Shown in pieces: positions 23,632 through 36,497 of a stretch of DNA of 64,000 nt (its first letter is position 1; each line of letters begins with the position of its first letter). Location of the stretch: positions 2,604,001 to 2,668,000 of the forward strand of contig ML133455.1 of assembly GCA_003864495.1 (NCBI GenBank). The letters are read 5' to 3'. Source of the DNA: Nemopilema nomurai. Its lineage: Eukaryota; Cnidaria; Scyphozoa; Rhizostomeae; Rhizostomatidae. Under the pieces are notes generated by a model. That model saw nothing but the letters and a program-made list of their open reading frames with translations. It did not search any database and was not told where the DNA came from. The position numbers and the translations under genes were made by a program.

Positions 23632-26190
23632 ATGGCAAGCAACGGTCGAAGAAGACAGAAAGGCAGCTTTGTGGAGGTGAAAAGTGAGCTGTCCAAAGTC
23701 AGATTGGATGTGCAGGGGCTTGCGGAGAAGATGAGTGCAGTTGAGAAGGATAAGGAGAATCTTCGTGCAATCAATCAAAAACTGGTTGAGAAGATCAAAA
23801 AAGAATTAGAGAAGAACTATCCATTTAAGGTTCGTAAAACATGGTACATACGTGCAAAAATACCTGATTTTGAGAACAAAAACAAAACTCCACATACTTT
23901 TATTGAATATTTGAAAAGATATCAATAGATGTTTGAAAAGATGTTTTTGCAAACTGCACACTATTGAGGAAAAATATTTCATTCTTTAGATATTTCTGCT
24001 TAAGCAACAACTTGAGACGGAGCGAGAGAAGTCCATACTCACAGCACAGAAATTGGTGGAGAGCCAGATGCTTGCTGTATTCTTCAAAGAATGCTTTGGC
24101 ATTTCCATCGACACGGAAGTGAACAATCCTGCAACGACTTTGAGAAACGCAATGGATGTCATGAAGGTAATTTTCCACTAGACGCAGGACAATATTATTT
24201 CAAACAATATACACAGCTATATTACCTTGTACGTGCATTTAATTTCATTTACAAGAGAAACTGACTTAAATTTGTAAAGACATTGCTTATTTTAACTTCA
24301 AGCCGTATTTTATCTGCATCAGGATATTCAGAAGCAGTGGGAGAAAGAAAAAGCACAGCTCACACAAAATGCGGAGAACCTTCTTCAAAACCAGCAAGAA
24401 CTCAACAAAGAGTTTGAAGCCTTGAAAACAGAGAGTCAGAAGTTAAGAGAAGAAAAGATGGCCGAAAACCTGAGCAGTAAAGCAATCATCGAGTCCTTGC
24501 AAGAGATTTTGGAGGAACAACGAGAGCAGATGGAAGTCGAAACGCAACAACTGCAGAATAAGGTAAAGGAAGATGTTGCATCAATTTGTAAAAGAGATTT
24601 AACTATAATATTGTTGCTCTTGAAATTCATGAAATATTAGATAACAGGATCTCGAATTCCTTTACAGTTGAATGCTTCAAAGAAAGCGAGGCCATCAAAA
24701 GTGACAGATTTCTGCATGGAGCAGGAACTCCGTTCAACTAAAGAAATGCTATTGACAAGCAAGAACGTGGTAGACAATTATAAAAAAGCAGAGATTGAAC
24801 TTGAAGTGAAAAGTGAAGATCGCATCAAGAAACTGATTGTGTTGAAAGAACTTGCTGCAATGTCGTCTGCTAAATTAGAAGATTTACAGAAGGAAGTGAA
24901 TGAGTGGCAATCAAAAGCTGTTGAGTCTGATGCCTGCTGCCTGGAGCTGAATGAAAAGGTGTGTGGATTCTTCACTAGAAAGTGATTACTGTCAAGCATT
25001 ATCCATTCATTTCTTAAAAGACCCTCTTAACATCATTTTCATTAATGAAGCGAACAATCATTTTAAAGCAGCGTATTTGAACGCAGAAAGAGCGAGTGTA
25101 CAACTGCCTTTTTTGTCTGCTTTGTTACAGCGGAACACTTTCTTGCATTATATTATATTATGGATTTGCATTATATTTGACAAAAAGTAGTCAACGATAC
25201 TGATCAATCCTGCTTCATTTGTGGAAGTCTGTTTTGAGAGTAAAAGTTCTCCATGTCCTTTCTATATTTATGTTTTAGCTTAAAAGCAGCCACCAGCGTC
25301 AACTCTCAATGCTGCAAGATATCGCTAAATATGACGTGAGAGCTCAAAATCTGAGTGTAGAGAACGCACTATTGAGCAACGGTATCCAGGCCATGGAAGA
25401 GGAGCGCAAGAAACTAGAGGGTCGTCTTCAAGAAGCCAACGAAAGTTGCACGACAACGTCCTCTGGTCTTCTTGAAATGACCTCAAAGATGAACTACTGG
25501 AAGACAAAGGCGGGGCATCTAGAGTCTACGTTGGTGGCAGTGAAGAAGAAGTAAGTTTAGCCATGAAATGTATGAAAAGTTATTTGATAGTATACTATTA
25601 TCAACCATTGAAAAGCACATCAATAATTGCAAAGCAGTCAATCTAATCATTAGATTCTGATTTCACCAGTCCTTTACATCTCTTGAAAGTCCGCAACGAT
25701 TGATTTTCTGATAACGACAGACATTCTCACTGTGATCTTGGTCTACAAATTTAAATCGTCTTTTATCTCAATTTAGTCTTGGCTACGGTGCTGTATCTTT
25801 GAATATAGTTCTGTAAATATTCTTTCACAGAATGACAAGTTAGAAGAGGACAAAAATGAGCTGCTAAAGTCCATGATTCTAGAGCTAAAGGAACACTTGG
25901 AACATAGTCACTCCTTGAAGTCAGAAATAGCCTCGTTTCAAAGGGATACCCAGATTCAAAGATGCAGGATTGATGCGCTTGAGAGAGAAAATGTGGTACT
26001 GATGGACCAGGTAGAAGAACTGCGGAAACAGGAAGCGGAGGAAAAGAGCTTGAATTCAAAAGCGCAAGAAGATCTGCGGATGATGAGCGATGAAAATGCA
26101 AAGCTTAATGACGTCATCAATCACCTTGAGCAAAGGATTGAGTCAAAGAGGACGAGACGATGGTGGAAGAGACTTGTTTCTTGCAGTTGA
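23632..26190 (+). CDS. Gene B copy 3: coiled-coil protein, nearly intact
   Basis: Exons: 23632-23829, 23990-24166, 24323-24562, 24668-24958, 25279-25550, 25831-26190. Start MASNGRRRQKGSFVEVK; end RRWWKRLVSCS. Exons 1-3 are whole. Exon 4 lacks three single bases (near 24681, 24713 and 24715), exactly the three columns where B2 and B5 differ there; the sum of three keeps the frame but alters about ten residues. Exon 5 lacks one base near 25540, again a B2/B5 difference, which shifts exon 6 into an early stop. If these are consensus errors the real gene is open, about 511 aa. All junctions are phase 0, giving one continuous coiled coil broken mainly near residues 85-115 (FFKECFGISIDTEVNNP). Confidence 0.65.
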
Positions 26191-27114
26191 ACAGGACACT
26201 TTAAAGCCCAAATCTTTAAACTAAATCTATTGAGTTGATGTAAGTGTCAATGATTGTATAATTATATTGTTAGTTAAACCAAGAAATGCCTTTTTATCAG
26301 TCTCGACTTGCAAATGCTATAGTTTGATGCCGAGAACGACTGAAAGAGCTTTTTCAATGAAAATGAGTACTTGAAGACGATTTAAAGTGGTAACGTCGCA
26401 GGTATCAAGAGAGATCAACAGAGAGTGAAATAGAGAAATGAATCTGATTAAAATAGTATAAGAAGAGACACAAAAATATTAACTGAACATAGCAAATTAA
26501 ATGAATATTAAAATATTGAGTGAACCTGCGTTTTCAGCCAGAGAGATGTAATACTTGACAGTAGACCCTAGAATGCAAGCCAACTTGCTTGCTTCGTTTA
26601 CAAAGTACACCTGTCCGTATATATTTGACCTAAAATGTTACTTTGTCATTCATAGTTTGATAATAGAGAAAAGAAAGGACATAACCGAGTTGAAACTTTT
26701 GTATCAAGGTTAGTAGCAAACAGGCAAAGTCATGGCAAAAACTTTCAAGCTCAATTAGTTTAAGAGCTAATCAGACTTTTCCCTACATTAATAAGCCATG
26801 CATCAATTAAACTCTTCGTGTTAAATAGGCCTAATGGTTGTGGTTGATTTGTTGATTTGGTTGGTCAACGCACTTAAATACATCGATGTCAAGAACTGCA
26901 AGAATTGGTTGACCTTCCTCCGAAACTTTTACTTATGCTCTCAAACTTCCTCATTTGTACAAAATACATAAATATTGAAAAATCGCCCGATGGTGTTTTA
27001 TGAACGAAGCAAAAGCATTTAAATATGGACCTTCCTACATCACGTACCTCTTTTAGCGCAAGTATCAGGGCTCTAATTAGGTCTTAATACAAAGGAGGAC
27101 ACAAAAAATGATTA

Positions 27115-27405
27115 ATTATTCTACTAGCATTAAGCGAATATATCGCCTCATTGCAATTCAACGCGGAAATGCTGAGCCCCAGAAGTGACTCCATTTTGAA
27201 AAATCGAATGAATTGCATGGTTGCATGACGTATTCGTTACTCCATCGTTAATTTACAACTTTTGCCGGCCGGTAAACTATTCGAACTGATAAAAAGCAAC
27301 CAAAATGCAACGAAAGCTGCGTAACTCTGCGTACCTGAAAATTGTTAATACTCAAACTAGTGTCACTGAAAATGGATGGATGAAAAAAAATTCGCCTGCG
27401 TTGCT
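27115..27405 (+). repeat. Dispersed ~290 bp repeat, post-B copy, unit 3
   Basis: Post-B form; appears identical to the unit 2 copy over most of its length. Confidence 0.6.
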
Positions 27406-27643
27406 GTTTTATAGAGGTTTATAAAATACAATATTTGAAAAATACTGAGCAGGTTACAAAAGAGGAATAAATCTTCTCCTTCTCCTTTCATGCATACCTT
27501 GGAGTACTTTCTTTTGTTCTGTCTGTCATCTTTTCTTATCAAACTCGGCAGACCTCTCTCGTTTGTCCGCCATTTGTTTCTCACAGCGCCTTTTCCATCT
27601 TAAGTAACCACTTTCGACGTAATTGTGGAGTCTGTTCTAACAT

Positions 27644-28178
27644 TTATAGTTCTGGGCTTTTTGGCTGAATGTCAATTGAATGTGCCATCTTCACTGCTTG
27701 ATCATACCAGTCTGCGAAATCTTCCTCTACATCTACTCGTTTCATGGAAAGGTCCTCTATGACACTGACAATCACGTGGTAGGCTTGAAAGATATCTTGG
27801 TTGCTTCCTTGTAATTTCTTTACAAGTAGTCTTGGAGGCTCTGTCCCGTTCATGCAAATGAACTGCACGAATAATACAAGTTTTGTGCCGTAAATTTGAG
27901 TTCGGTGTCCCAGCTCCACTCTTCTTCAAAGTCAGTGCGTAGTGCATCATAAAAGTCACAATAGAATCCAAGGGCTTGAAGATAGACTCAATTACTGCAG
28001 CATTGGCACGACAGAGCAAATAGTATGACTCGAAGGTACGATATCGTTCGACTGAACGAGGGCGTGCCAAACAGAATATATTGTTTCTCTGTTCTTGAGT
28101 GAGCCTCATTTCTTCGCCATGATAATTCAAAAGTTCTTCAAAGTACCACTTTCTATATAGAAAGAATTCGTAGAACAA
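27644..28178 (-). pseudogene. hAT-type transposase fossil, unit 3
   Basis: Same two-frame arrangement and same frameshift as 14781-15315. The translated residues match that copy, so the damage predates the duplication. Confidence 0.55.
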
Positions 28179-30174
28179 GTAAAATGAAACACAATGTTAT
28201 TGATGCTTCCATTTTTACAGGTTTTTTTTGTCGGAATGTGTAGTATATATCCATCCCTCTTAGCTTTAAAACAAAAAATATGAAAAAATCATTTCTAAGC
28301 GTATATTTTTACAATTTTTGCAGGAAAAGGGGGCACTTTTCCTCCGTCTTGACTCCCAGGCCAACCCCCAACCGTAGTTGCACCCCTGTTGTGGATGACC
28401 TTTCCCTTTAGAATCTATCCATCGGAAACACTATTGCTTTACGAATACTCAAGTCAAAGTTTTAGACATTAAAACTTCATGGGTTGACAAATTTTATGTT
28501 GCACATAACTCACAATATTGTGAAACAACGAAAACATAATTTTGTATACTTAAAGGCTAATTTCTGTCCGATAGTTGTCAGGGTATGGAAACATCAGAAA
28601 AGGATCAAAAGCTTGTGAGAAGATTCCATGATTGGCTGTTTAGCCACCAGTCAGCGTCCATTTTACCTATTCTTTGGAAGAGTAAGAGTGAAAGGAAAAC
28701 AGGCCTGGAGCTGGCGAGAGATTTTTTTTTAATACAAGGCCAATTACCCGTTTGCAGCACCCTTTCAGCTCCTCTAATCTGCATTTAAAGCTTTCAGAAT
28801 ATCAGCTAAACCAGAAGATTAAGATTCATCTGGCTTTGAGGAACCAAAAGTTTGATTCGGCGGTAATTGAATAAAATTTCTCTAATCAACTTCTATATGA
28901 ATAAGTTAAGTGAATTATAGCCATGAATTTATTTGATGTTCCGAATGATTGTTTATTTTTGACAGTTATGTTCTTCAAGGTGCAACCAAAAGCAAGAAAT
29001 GACGTGAATTCTTTTTTTCATTAATGTTATCATATCTATCTTATTATGTTATATAGATCTCTTTCTGTAGCAAGGTGTTCTGGTGTTAATCCTACATGTG
29101 AAGCCTCATTTGGCGCAAAAATTCATAGACTACTTATAATTTTGTCTGCCCAGGAACGCAATCCCTATGTAAATGGCGAGCAAAGTCTTACATATTTTCC
29201 ATTTCAGGTAAAGTTAGCTTTGGATATTTTGCTCCTCTCACCTCAATGCACCCCCCCCCTCACTGTTAAAATAATAAACAAACATGAAATTATTATTCTT
29301 AGAATATTTGTTTTTGTTATTATTATTCATAGAAACACATTTGCAGTATATTTACTTTTAATTGTTTATTTGCTCCCAAATTCTCCAATAAGCAAACCTC
29401 TTAGGCCGAAAAAAATTAATAAGCCCTCCCCCCCCCTCCCCCTCCTCCAGCTTGATAGAGCTTTTACGGTAAGACACAAACATGAAAATAAAAGTATGTT
29501 AACCAATGGCATCGTCAAGTTTAAATCTGCAATTCTTTTAAGACAGACGAGGATTTATGGGTGCTGCCCAGTTTCGAAAATTCATTTTCAAAATTGGGGG
29601 ATGGGAGGGCCAATGTCTATAGAGCTAGCAATTCTGAAAATAAACAAGTGATTCTAATGGCAAAACCAACAATTAAGTAAGGCCTTGGGAGTGGTTCCCC
29701 CAATTATGCATCTTGGTAAGATCAATTAGACAGTTCTAACTAAAAGAGTTTCTAATCGTCGCTAAGATCAAATGTAAGAGTTTAGATAGATAATGTTTTT
29801 GGTTTAGTGAACTGACATATAGATAATACAAAGTAATTAAGAAACTGCTCTTTTCATTTAACCAGAAGAATACGAATTTAAAATATACCCTGCCTGTCAA
29901 GAACCTGCTTGAAAATGTATTAAAACATTGCTAGCTGATTCATTTAGCTTTAATAACTTGTATTTTGTGTATTTCGGTGGAGGCAAATACTAGCAAGTCG
30001 TGCTTATACTCGCAACGTTACATGATAAAGATAAAAATAGTTTGATATACATAACTGATACAGGGGCATAAAAGAAGTGGAGATTGCAACATGTTGAATG
30101 CACCTCTTCATTGTTACGTCAAATTTTACTTACTATTCAAGTTAATGCGCTTCTATATTTAGAAATTTCGATTG

Positions 30175-30209
30175 TGACGTCAAATTGTCGAGAAGCTATA
30201 TATATAAAG
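30175..30209 (+). promoter_or_regulatory. Gene A4 promoter: CRE and TATA box
   Basis: TGACGTCA at 30175-30182 and TATAAAG at 30203-30209. Confidence 0.75.
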
Positions 30210-30348
30210 CGGCACACATTCTAATCAAATCATTGTTTACGCGCTCGCTTGTAGTTACTACTACTAGTCGCTTGTGAATTCGTTATTCAATTCGATATAC
30301 ACTGTTTTTGAGAAGTGCCATTTTGGTTTCTATAATCGTTATCACACG

Positions 30349-33300
30349 ATGGGTAAGGTGCTTTCTAAGCAAGACAAGCCATCACAGGACAGCGGACGTC
30401 CAAATAAAACGGTAATTGCTTTTTACAAGATAATTTTAGCTATTAAGATAATAATGGAGAGCCTTTTTTTAAAACATAGACAACCATCCAACAAGAAGCA
30501 CATTTTTGTAACTCCTTTGTTGTAGTACTTTGATATGTAATGATTGCTTTTTAGGAGCCCGTTTCTCGCATTTGGAAAATCAAGCAATTTTTCAAAAACA
30601 TGCGGAAGAAGAACTCGAGATCAAAAAGTCTTGGATGTGCCAAAAAGTCATTTTACAAAGAAACAAGTCAAGGTTTGTTAACTCTTTTCAGTCCTCGCAT
30701 CTTTTGCAGCAATAAGCCAATTCCTAAATTGCCTTTATCAATCAGCTTTCAGTTTAATCGAAAGCTATACATGCGCCTGGTTTGCCTGACAAAATTTCTA
30801 AATTAATCACTAATCTGAAAATGATGAAGATCTTTCTACATTTAGCTTCTAGATTCGTCTGTAAATTCCTCTGTATTAACATCAAATGCATGGACCTGTT
30901 ACATTTTAGAGCAAAATCAGACTGTATGCCAAGAAAAATCGAATGCTAAACATTGCAAACAAAACATGGCGGAAAAGCCTTTTGCTGATGAATTGAAATC
31001 TGTAGGCCTTGATGGTGAGTCGAAGCTTTCAGACAGGCATCTGCTACAAAAATAAAAATTTGTTGTCTTTCTGAGCATTAACAGTCTCATAATAGCATTT
31101 ATCATGGGTATCACGAAGATGATAGCAGAATGCTATCATGTTTCTTTAGACGCTAGGAATTTAATTGACATATTTTCTTACACAGACACTAATATCGACA
31201 TCATCGACAGACTTGGACTATCAAGGTCATTCTTCCTTGAAACAGATCAAAGCCCAGGTATTTCATTAACAACAAACTGCATTAGTATCTTAAAGTTTGA
31301 AAGGAAAACCCATTCATTCATTTAGCAAACGAGCAAGAAGTCTTCCTAGGACTCTTTTGCCTTCGAAATGTTTCTGACTTTTTATTCTAAATAAACAGAA
31401 GTATTTATTTGGGAATGAACCAATATATCGCAAGAAGTTGGTGTAGCATTTTGTTTCCAAGCCCTTCGGAACTAACCATCACTCTATTATTATTATAAAG
31501 ATCTTGATGACAATAAACCGCTTTTAAAAAGAATTTCATTTTATCCTTAGGCTGCTCTTCTTGGAATTGCGAAAGTGACAATGACACTTACATTCCCCGA
31601 GTAAATTGGCAAAGGACAAAAAGGCATAGTATGTCATTTTGATGTTTTTCGCAATTCGATGTATACCTATGTTTCAGAATTAAGTTTCCGCCGAAGCAAG
31701 TAACATCTTCAGACCTTGTACCTGCAAACGTAGACCCTTATCTTGATCGTTTAACTGTTGCTTTAAAAAAGAGGTCTTGTCAAGCTATATTGTAACACAA
31801 ATTATAATTGATGTGTGTGGGTCGTTTCATTTCAACAGGTGTTAAGAATCTACTTTCAGGCCAGTTATTGAATGTAGAATGATTCAGACTACATATTCAG
31901 AGTTACCTAGCTAAATTACAGTCAGTGTTGGGAAAAGTTGAAATGAAAAACTTATTTTAAAACGTTGGAATGTTATTGAAACCTACAAGTAAAATAATTT
32001 CATACAGTCATGGAACAAGCTAAGAAACTGGCAGATCAGACTAAAGGGTGCTCCGATGATTCGATGAAACTGGAAGATAAAGATCAAAGGATGTCCATGT
32101 GCCTTGTTCCAGGTATGTTGACATTCAAACACTTCAACCTGAGCTCTGAAGGTTTACTTTAAATTTGGAAATCTAGCATTTTACCATTTACCTATTTATT
32201 GTGAAATTGGAACTATTCATTGTGGGAGTATTTTCAAAGGCGTAGCTATTTGATAAATAGTGACAGACTCCCCAAACTCAAACGTAGGGCTTATTAAGTG
32301 GTGTATAACTCTTTGGGTTGAATTTTTCTGCTTTTATTGCTAATCCTATATTCTTCTCAATTAGTTCATACGTTGAAAATGGAGGCTGAACTGGCTTCGA
32401 TTTCTCAGAGAATCGAAAGTATGTACCAGACGATCGGCGAAAATGGTAAACAAAGTTGAATTTATGTTAAGAATGCAAGTAGCATCGGGAGTTCACTATA
32501 ACCAAAAAGGGATAGCTTTGCACTGCTTTCAGATACTATTCATTCGAAATTTTGAGCATTACGAATGTAGGAATGGCCCTTGAACAATATGATCAGATGG
32601 AATGGCAAACTCTAGATTATGTTAAAGGAAGATGGACAGATTTGGAAGAGAAGCATTTTTCATTTCTAATAGACCTACTTTAATGATTATTGAAGTTGAT
32701 AAAGTCCTGATAAATATCTAAGAGTCTGTTTCCAATCCAACATCTTATAAAATTAACAAATTATCAAGAGAAGTCATATGATGTAGTTAGACAGCCACTG
32801 AATGTTCCAAATTTATATTCATTCCCACCATCGAGAATTAATTAAGGCAATGACTATAGTGCAATTAATTATGGAAAGTAACGTTGGATTGATAATGACT
32901 AATGGACCCAATTTAACTCACCAGAGCCAGCGGACAGCATGAAATTGCAGTTTGAAAGCCAGGAATATCAGGCAGCGAAAGAGACTGTCATGGGTACGCA
33001 TCTAACTACCTTCCTGTAGATTGGTTCCAACCACAATGAACTTTTGAATAAGTCTCTGTGCAAAAGACTTCATAAAATATTTTGATTAAAGTCTCTGTTA
33101 ATAAATAGCATTTCCTTTTGGTCGTTTCTATAGAAACGAATAGCATTACAAAAAGAAACAACCTATCAAATTGTATTGTACCTTAAAAAGCTTTTCAGCA
33201 TGTTTAGCAAATGCAACGTTGATTCTGTGCCATTACTTTGCTTTTTACTCTATCTCCTTTTATGTTTGCTTTTAAGACACTCTTATCTCAGATCTAGTTA

Positions 33301-33795
33301 CCAGGCATGTAGGGATGAAATTGCCTTGAAATATTACCTAACACAGTCAACTTTGATCATGTATATGTGAATTAGAATTGGCTTTGTTCTTCTTCACAGA
33401 TGGACTCTACGCTCACATGTGCTACTTCTCCCCAAATGTCCTCTGCGGAGCTCGTGCCTCGATCGCCGGTGAAAAGGAACTCTTCAAGTTGCCTATGATC
33501 GAAATCGTTACCAAGGAAACTCCAGACTGGATCATGGCCAGTATTTTGGTGAACCAGACCATCTGCAGGAGCGAACGAGACATTGTATCGAAAAATGCAC
33601 TCCGCTCGACTCGATGCCACGCTAAACAACCAAGTGGCTGTCCTTGAGCTGGTTTTTCAAGCTGAGTGGAAGGAGTTCCCCATGCAAGTCCAAAAAGGGG
33701 TGTACCACAGATTCTGCTCGGCTCAGGTTATGCTGCCAAAGGTGTTGCCGTACCAGTGCTCCTTGGGTGAAGCTGAAAGAATGGGCATCTGCTGA
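30349..33795 (+). CDS. Gene A copy 4: predicted N-myristoylated protein
   Basis: Exons: 30349-30411, 30555-30672, 30910-31014, 31186-31257, 31551-31628, 32008-32112, 32365-32445, 32925-32993, 33400-33795. Exons 1-8 are all full length and in frame (MGKVLSKQDKPSQDSGRPNK at the start). Exon 9 lacks one base near 33564 and one near 33595. At both sites A1 and A3 carry different bases, so these look like consensus drop-outs. Taken literally, the C-terminal domain is lost after NQTI and a stop follows at 33647. With exon 9 restored the product would have 362 residues, one more than A1 because exon 6 is 3 bp longer. Confidence 0.65.
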
Positions 33796-34437
33796 GCACC
33801 AGACACTCATCGAAGAAAAGACAGAACGTTGTCGTTGTCTATAGACTGTGAACAAGTTCTTTAATGACAAAGAGATAGGACTCCTTAATACAATACCAAT
33901 GTTGTATGCTAATATTTATTATGAAAATGATGGTTGATTCAGAAAAATGTGGTTTTTATCATTTTATGCTGCTATTTCGGAAACCTCTCAGAGAATATTC
34001 GGCTTACCATTGGCTGATCAACATAAAACTTGCTGCCCTTAGACTTGAGTGTAACATTCTGGCAGCAATTGTCTGTAACGTGACGACTGCTTAGATCCCT
34101 TTTACAGAGATGGGGTGTCCTAAATGTGAAATAAGTCACACAAAATACATTCGATACATAACCGGGATTATGTCACCCTTTGGCGAAAGACGTTCACCTT
34201 TGGAAATACGATTCGAATGAACAAACGACATGATATGTTGGAGCTTAGCAACTCAATGTTGGCAGGATGTCTATTTGTGCAGGCGCGCAAGCAGGAATTT
34301 CAGAGGGCCGGGGTCCAAGAAACAAAAAACGGTACAATTGGAACTCTAGTCCTTTATTGCCTGGCTTCTATTTTATATTAATAATATTGCTGAAGTGTTC
34401 CTGACTTCTGAACTACCTTAACATCCAAATGTACTAA

Positions 34438-34724
34438 ATATTCTTCTAGCATAAATCGAATATACCGCCTTATTGCAATTCAATGCGGATATGCTGAGTT
34501 ACAGAAGTTTCTACATTCCAAAAATCAAATGAATTTCAAACGGCTGCATGACTTATTATTTACTTCATCTTCAATTCAAAACTTTGTCGGGCGGTGAACT
34601 ATTCGAAGTAATAAAAAGCAACCAAAATGCAACGAAAGCTGAGTACATCTGCATACCTGAAATTTTTCATATTTAAATTAGTGTCACGCAAAATTGATAG
34701 ATGAAAAAAATCGCCTGGGTTGCT
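34438..34724 (+). repeat. Dispersed ~290 bp repeat, post-A copy, unit 4
   Basis: Post-A form, almost identical to 21574-21862. Confidence 0.6.
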
Positions 34725-35748
34725 GTTATATGAAGGCGTCTACAACGGCATAAGATGTCGGCAACAAGTTGCATTTGAATTAAAGTCCAGTGGCGGAGTG
34801 GCTCACCGCCCCTTGGGCCATGGCCGGTGGGCCCCTATAAAATCTGGCGAAAAAGGCCCCATCTTTGCAGAAAAGGGGCCTAATTTTTGAAACATTAGGC
34901 CTTACGGTATCCCATTACGAATAATGAACTTCATGGATGACATCAAAACTGAGGTTGAGTATATTGTCATTGCCTGTGGTTGTGGAAAGGATTGGGTTAA
35001 ACTTAAATTGTGATGTTTTTAACATGAGAATGACTTCTGTAGGTTATGAAAGGGAAAGGGGGATTTGGATCTTTTAATACTATGGAATTCTCTGTCTGGA
35101 TTTCTATTTATCATTGTCTCAAGCACAGTTTATATCCAAAGCATTAGTTGTAGAGTTCACTTAGATTTATGCCTGTGGCGAGGGTCGAAGCTAGCAACAA
35201 AGTAAAGGAGTTGTGATTCAGTAGTTAACTTTAAAACAAACTCCGGCGTTAACTATTTCTTTTACTCAAGCCATGACATTAAGATAATGCAATGCGAAAT
35301 CTAGTTTTAACACGAACGGGTAAAGGTATTGCCTCATGGAATGAAAATTTACATAAAAAGGTTATCAAGAAAATGACAAAAATTAGCCAAATTGCACATA
35401 ATGGACCAATAAACTTTTAGCCGCAAGTAGTTTTCAGAAAAGATCTCAAAGTTGTTGCAGAAAGGGTACAGGACTGATTACTGGCTTTTTGGAATGCTAT
35501 GAACAGAAATGCAGCTTCTTGTACCATTTGATTAAAATGGTTTTTTGAAATGATAAACCTAGAAGTTTTGTGAAAAATATCGTATGTAAGCATGTATTGA
35601 GTCTGAAATACAGACAGCAAACTATTTTTAGCGGATATTTACCAAAAATTCAAGGGAACCTTCTTGTTATGATTTTGCTATGCTTTTCTTAGCATTGAGA
35701 CATGAAATTTTCCTACAGCTGTATAGAAAATGAATTTGATGAAAACAT

Positions 35749-36107
35749 CTACAAGCTGGCCCCAACTGTTACCATAGAACATCTGAGAGTGATAATAAGA
35801 AAGCTAAATCTCCATTTCGAAGCAGTTACGTCGCAATTGGGTATCAACAAACCATTATTTTGAGTGCAAATTTTGTTGGTTTTTCCAGAACTTTGACTTG
35901 ATTTGTCGCTATTACAAGCCTTTTCTATTCTGGTTTTTGATAGAAATTTGGACAATCTAATAATCGTTCAATGTTTTCCTCATGGGAAACACACCTTGTG
36001 CAATAAGAATCAGTATACTTCCCTTTGTAGTTTGCTATTAGGTCTGCAAACTTTAGTTCAAATTTTAGTAGAGATGAGGCTTCCTCACACCTCAGATATT
36101 CTTGCAT
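35749..36107 (-). pseudogene. Retrotransposon-like zinc-motif relic, unit 4
   Basis: Core open at 36107-35925 with CTRCVSHEENIERLLDC. The second part is open in another frame at 35955-35749. Confidence 0.4.
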
Positions 36108-36348
36108 TATAAACTGACTCTCCTTTAGGAACCTGAGGTTAGTTTTCTTATTGTTTTATTTTTATTTTTACAAGAATGTATTATGTCCAAAATTACTTAA
36201 ATCCAAATCAGACCGAATTTCATTATTTAATGTTAAATTTCAATTATAGTACTCTGCACCCATTTGTAATCAACAGCTGAACTTTGCCATTCCCCTAGCC
36301 TCGTTTTAGATTCAATTGTGACGATATTGCGATAGGGATTCAATCAAA

Positions 36349-36379
36349 TGACGTCACAATCATACACAGTCTTATAAAG
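36349..36379 (+). promoter_or_regulatory. Gene B4 promoter: CRE and TATA box
   Basis: TGACGTCA at 36349-36356 and TATAAAG at 36373-36379. Confidence 0.75.
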
Positions 36380-36497
36380 TCGGCAAAACACAGACAAACT
36401 TCACACTTGATTTAAGTGCCGTTCTGAGTGAATCATCAGGGCTAACTTCAAATTGATATTGATCAACTTCAAATTTCGCATTTCGAAATAATCAACA

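Larger units (their letters stand above)
16000..28862 (+). repeat. Tandem unit 3 (complete)
   Basis: Full unit, anchored on the spacer sequence with 'aataaaatttctctaatc' that recurs near 28870. Period to unit 4 is about 12.86 kb. Nearly identical to unit 4 from the spacer through gene A and the A-B spacer. Confidence 0.9.
26191..30174. other. B-A spacer between units 3 and 4
   Basis: Almost base for base the same as 13363-17313, differing mainly by one- or two-base indels (for example 'gtgtagtatatatcc' near 28240 against 'gtgtatatatcc' near 15377). Contains the repeat at 27115 and the hAT fossil at 27644. No gene seen. Confidence 0.6.
33796..36348. other. A-B spacer, unit 4
   Basis: Near copy of the unit 3 spacer with the same missing segment after gene A. 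Contains the dispersed repeat at 34438 and the relic at 35925-36107. Confidence 0.55.

Noticed and set aside
29046..29651. 201-codon open frame in the B-A spacer
   Set aside because: It runs through the poly-C tract, and indels there close it in units 3, 5 and 6. Composition is hydrophobic and AT-driven.
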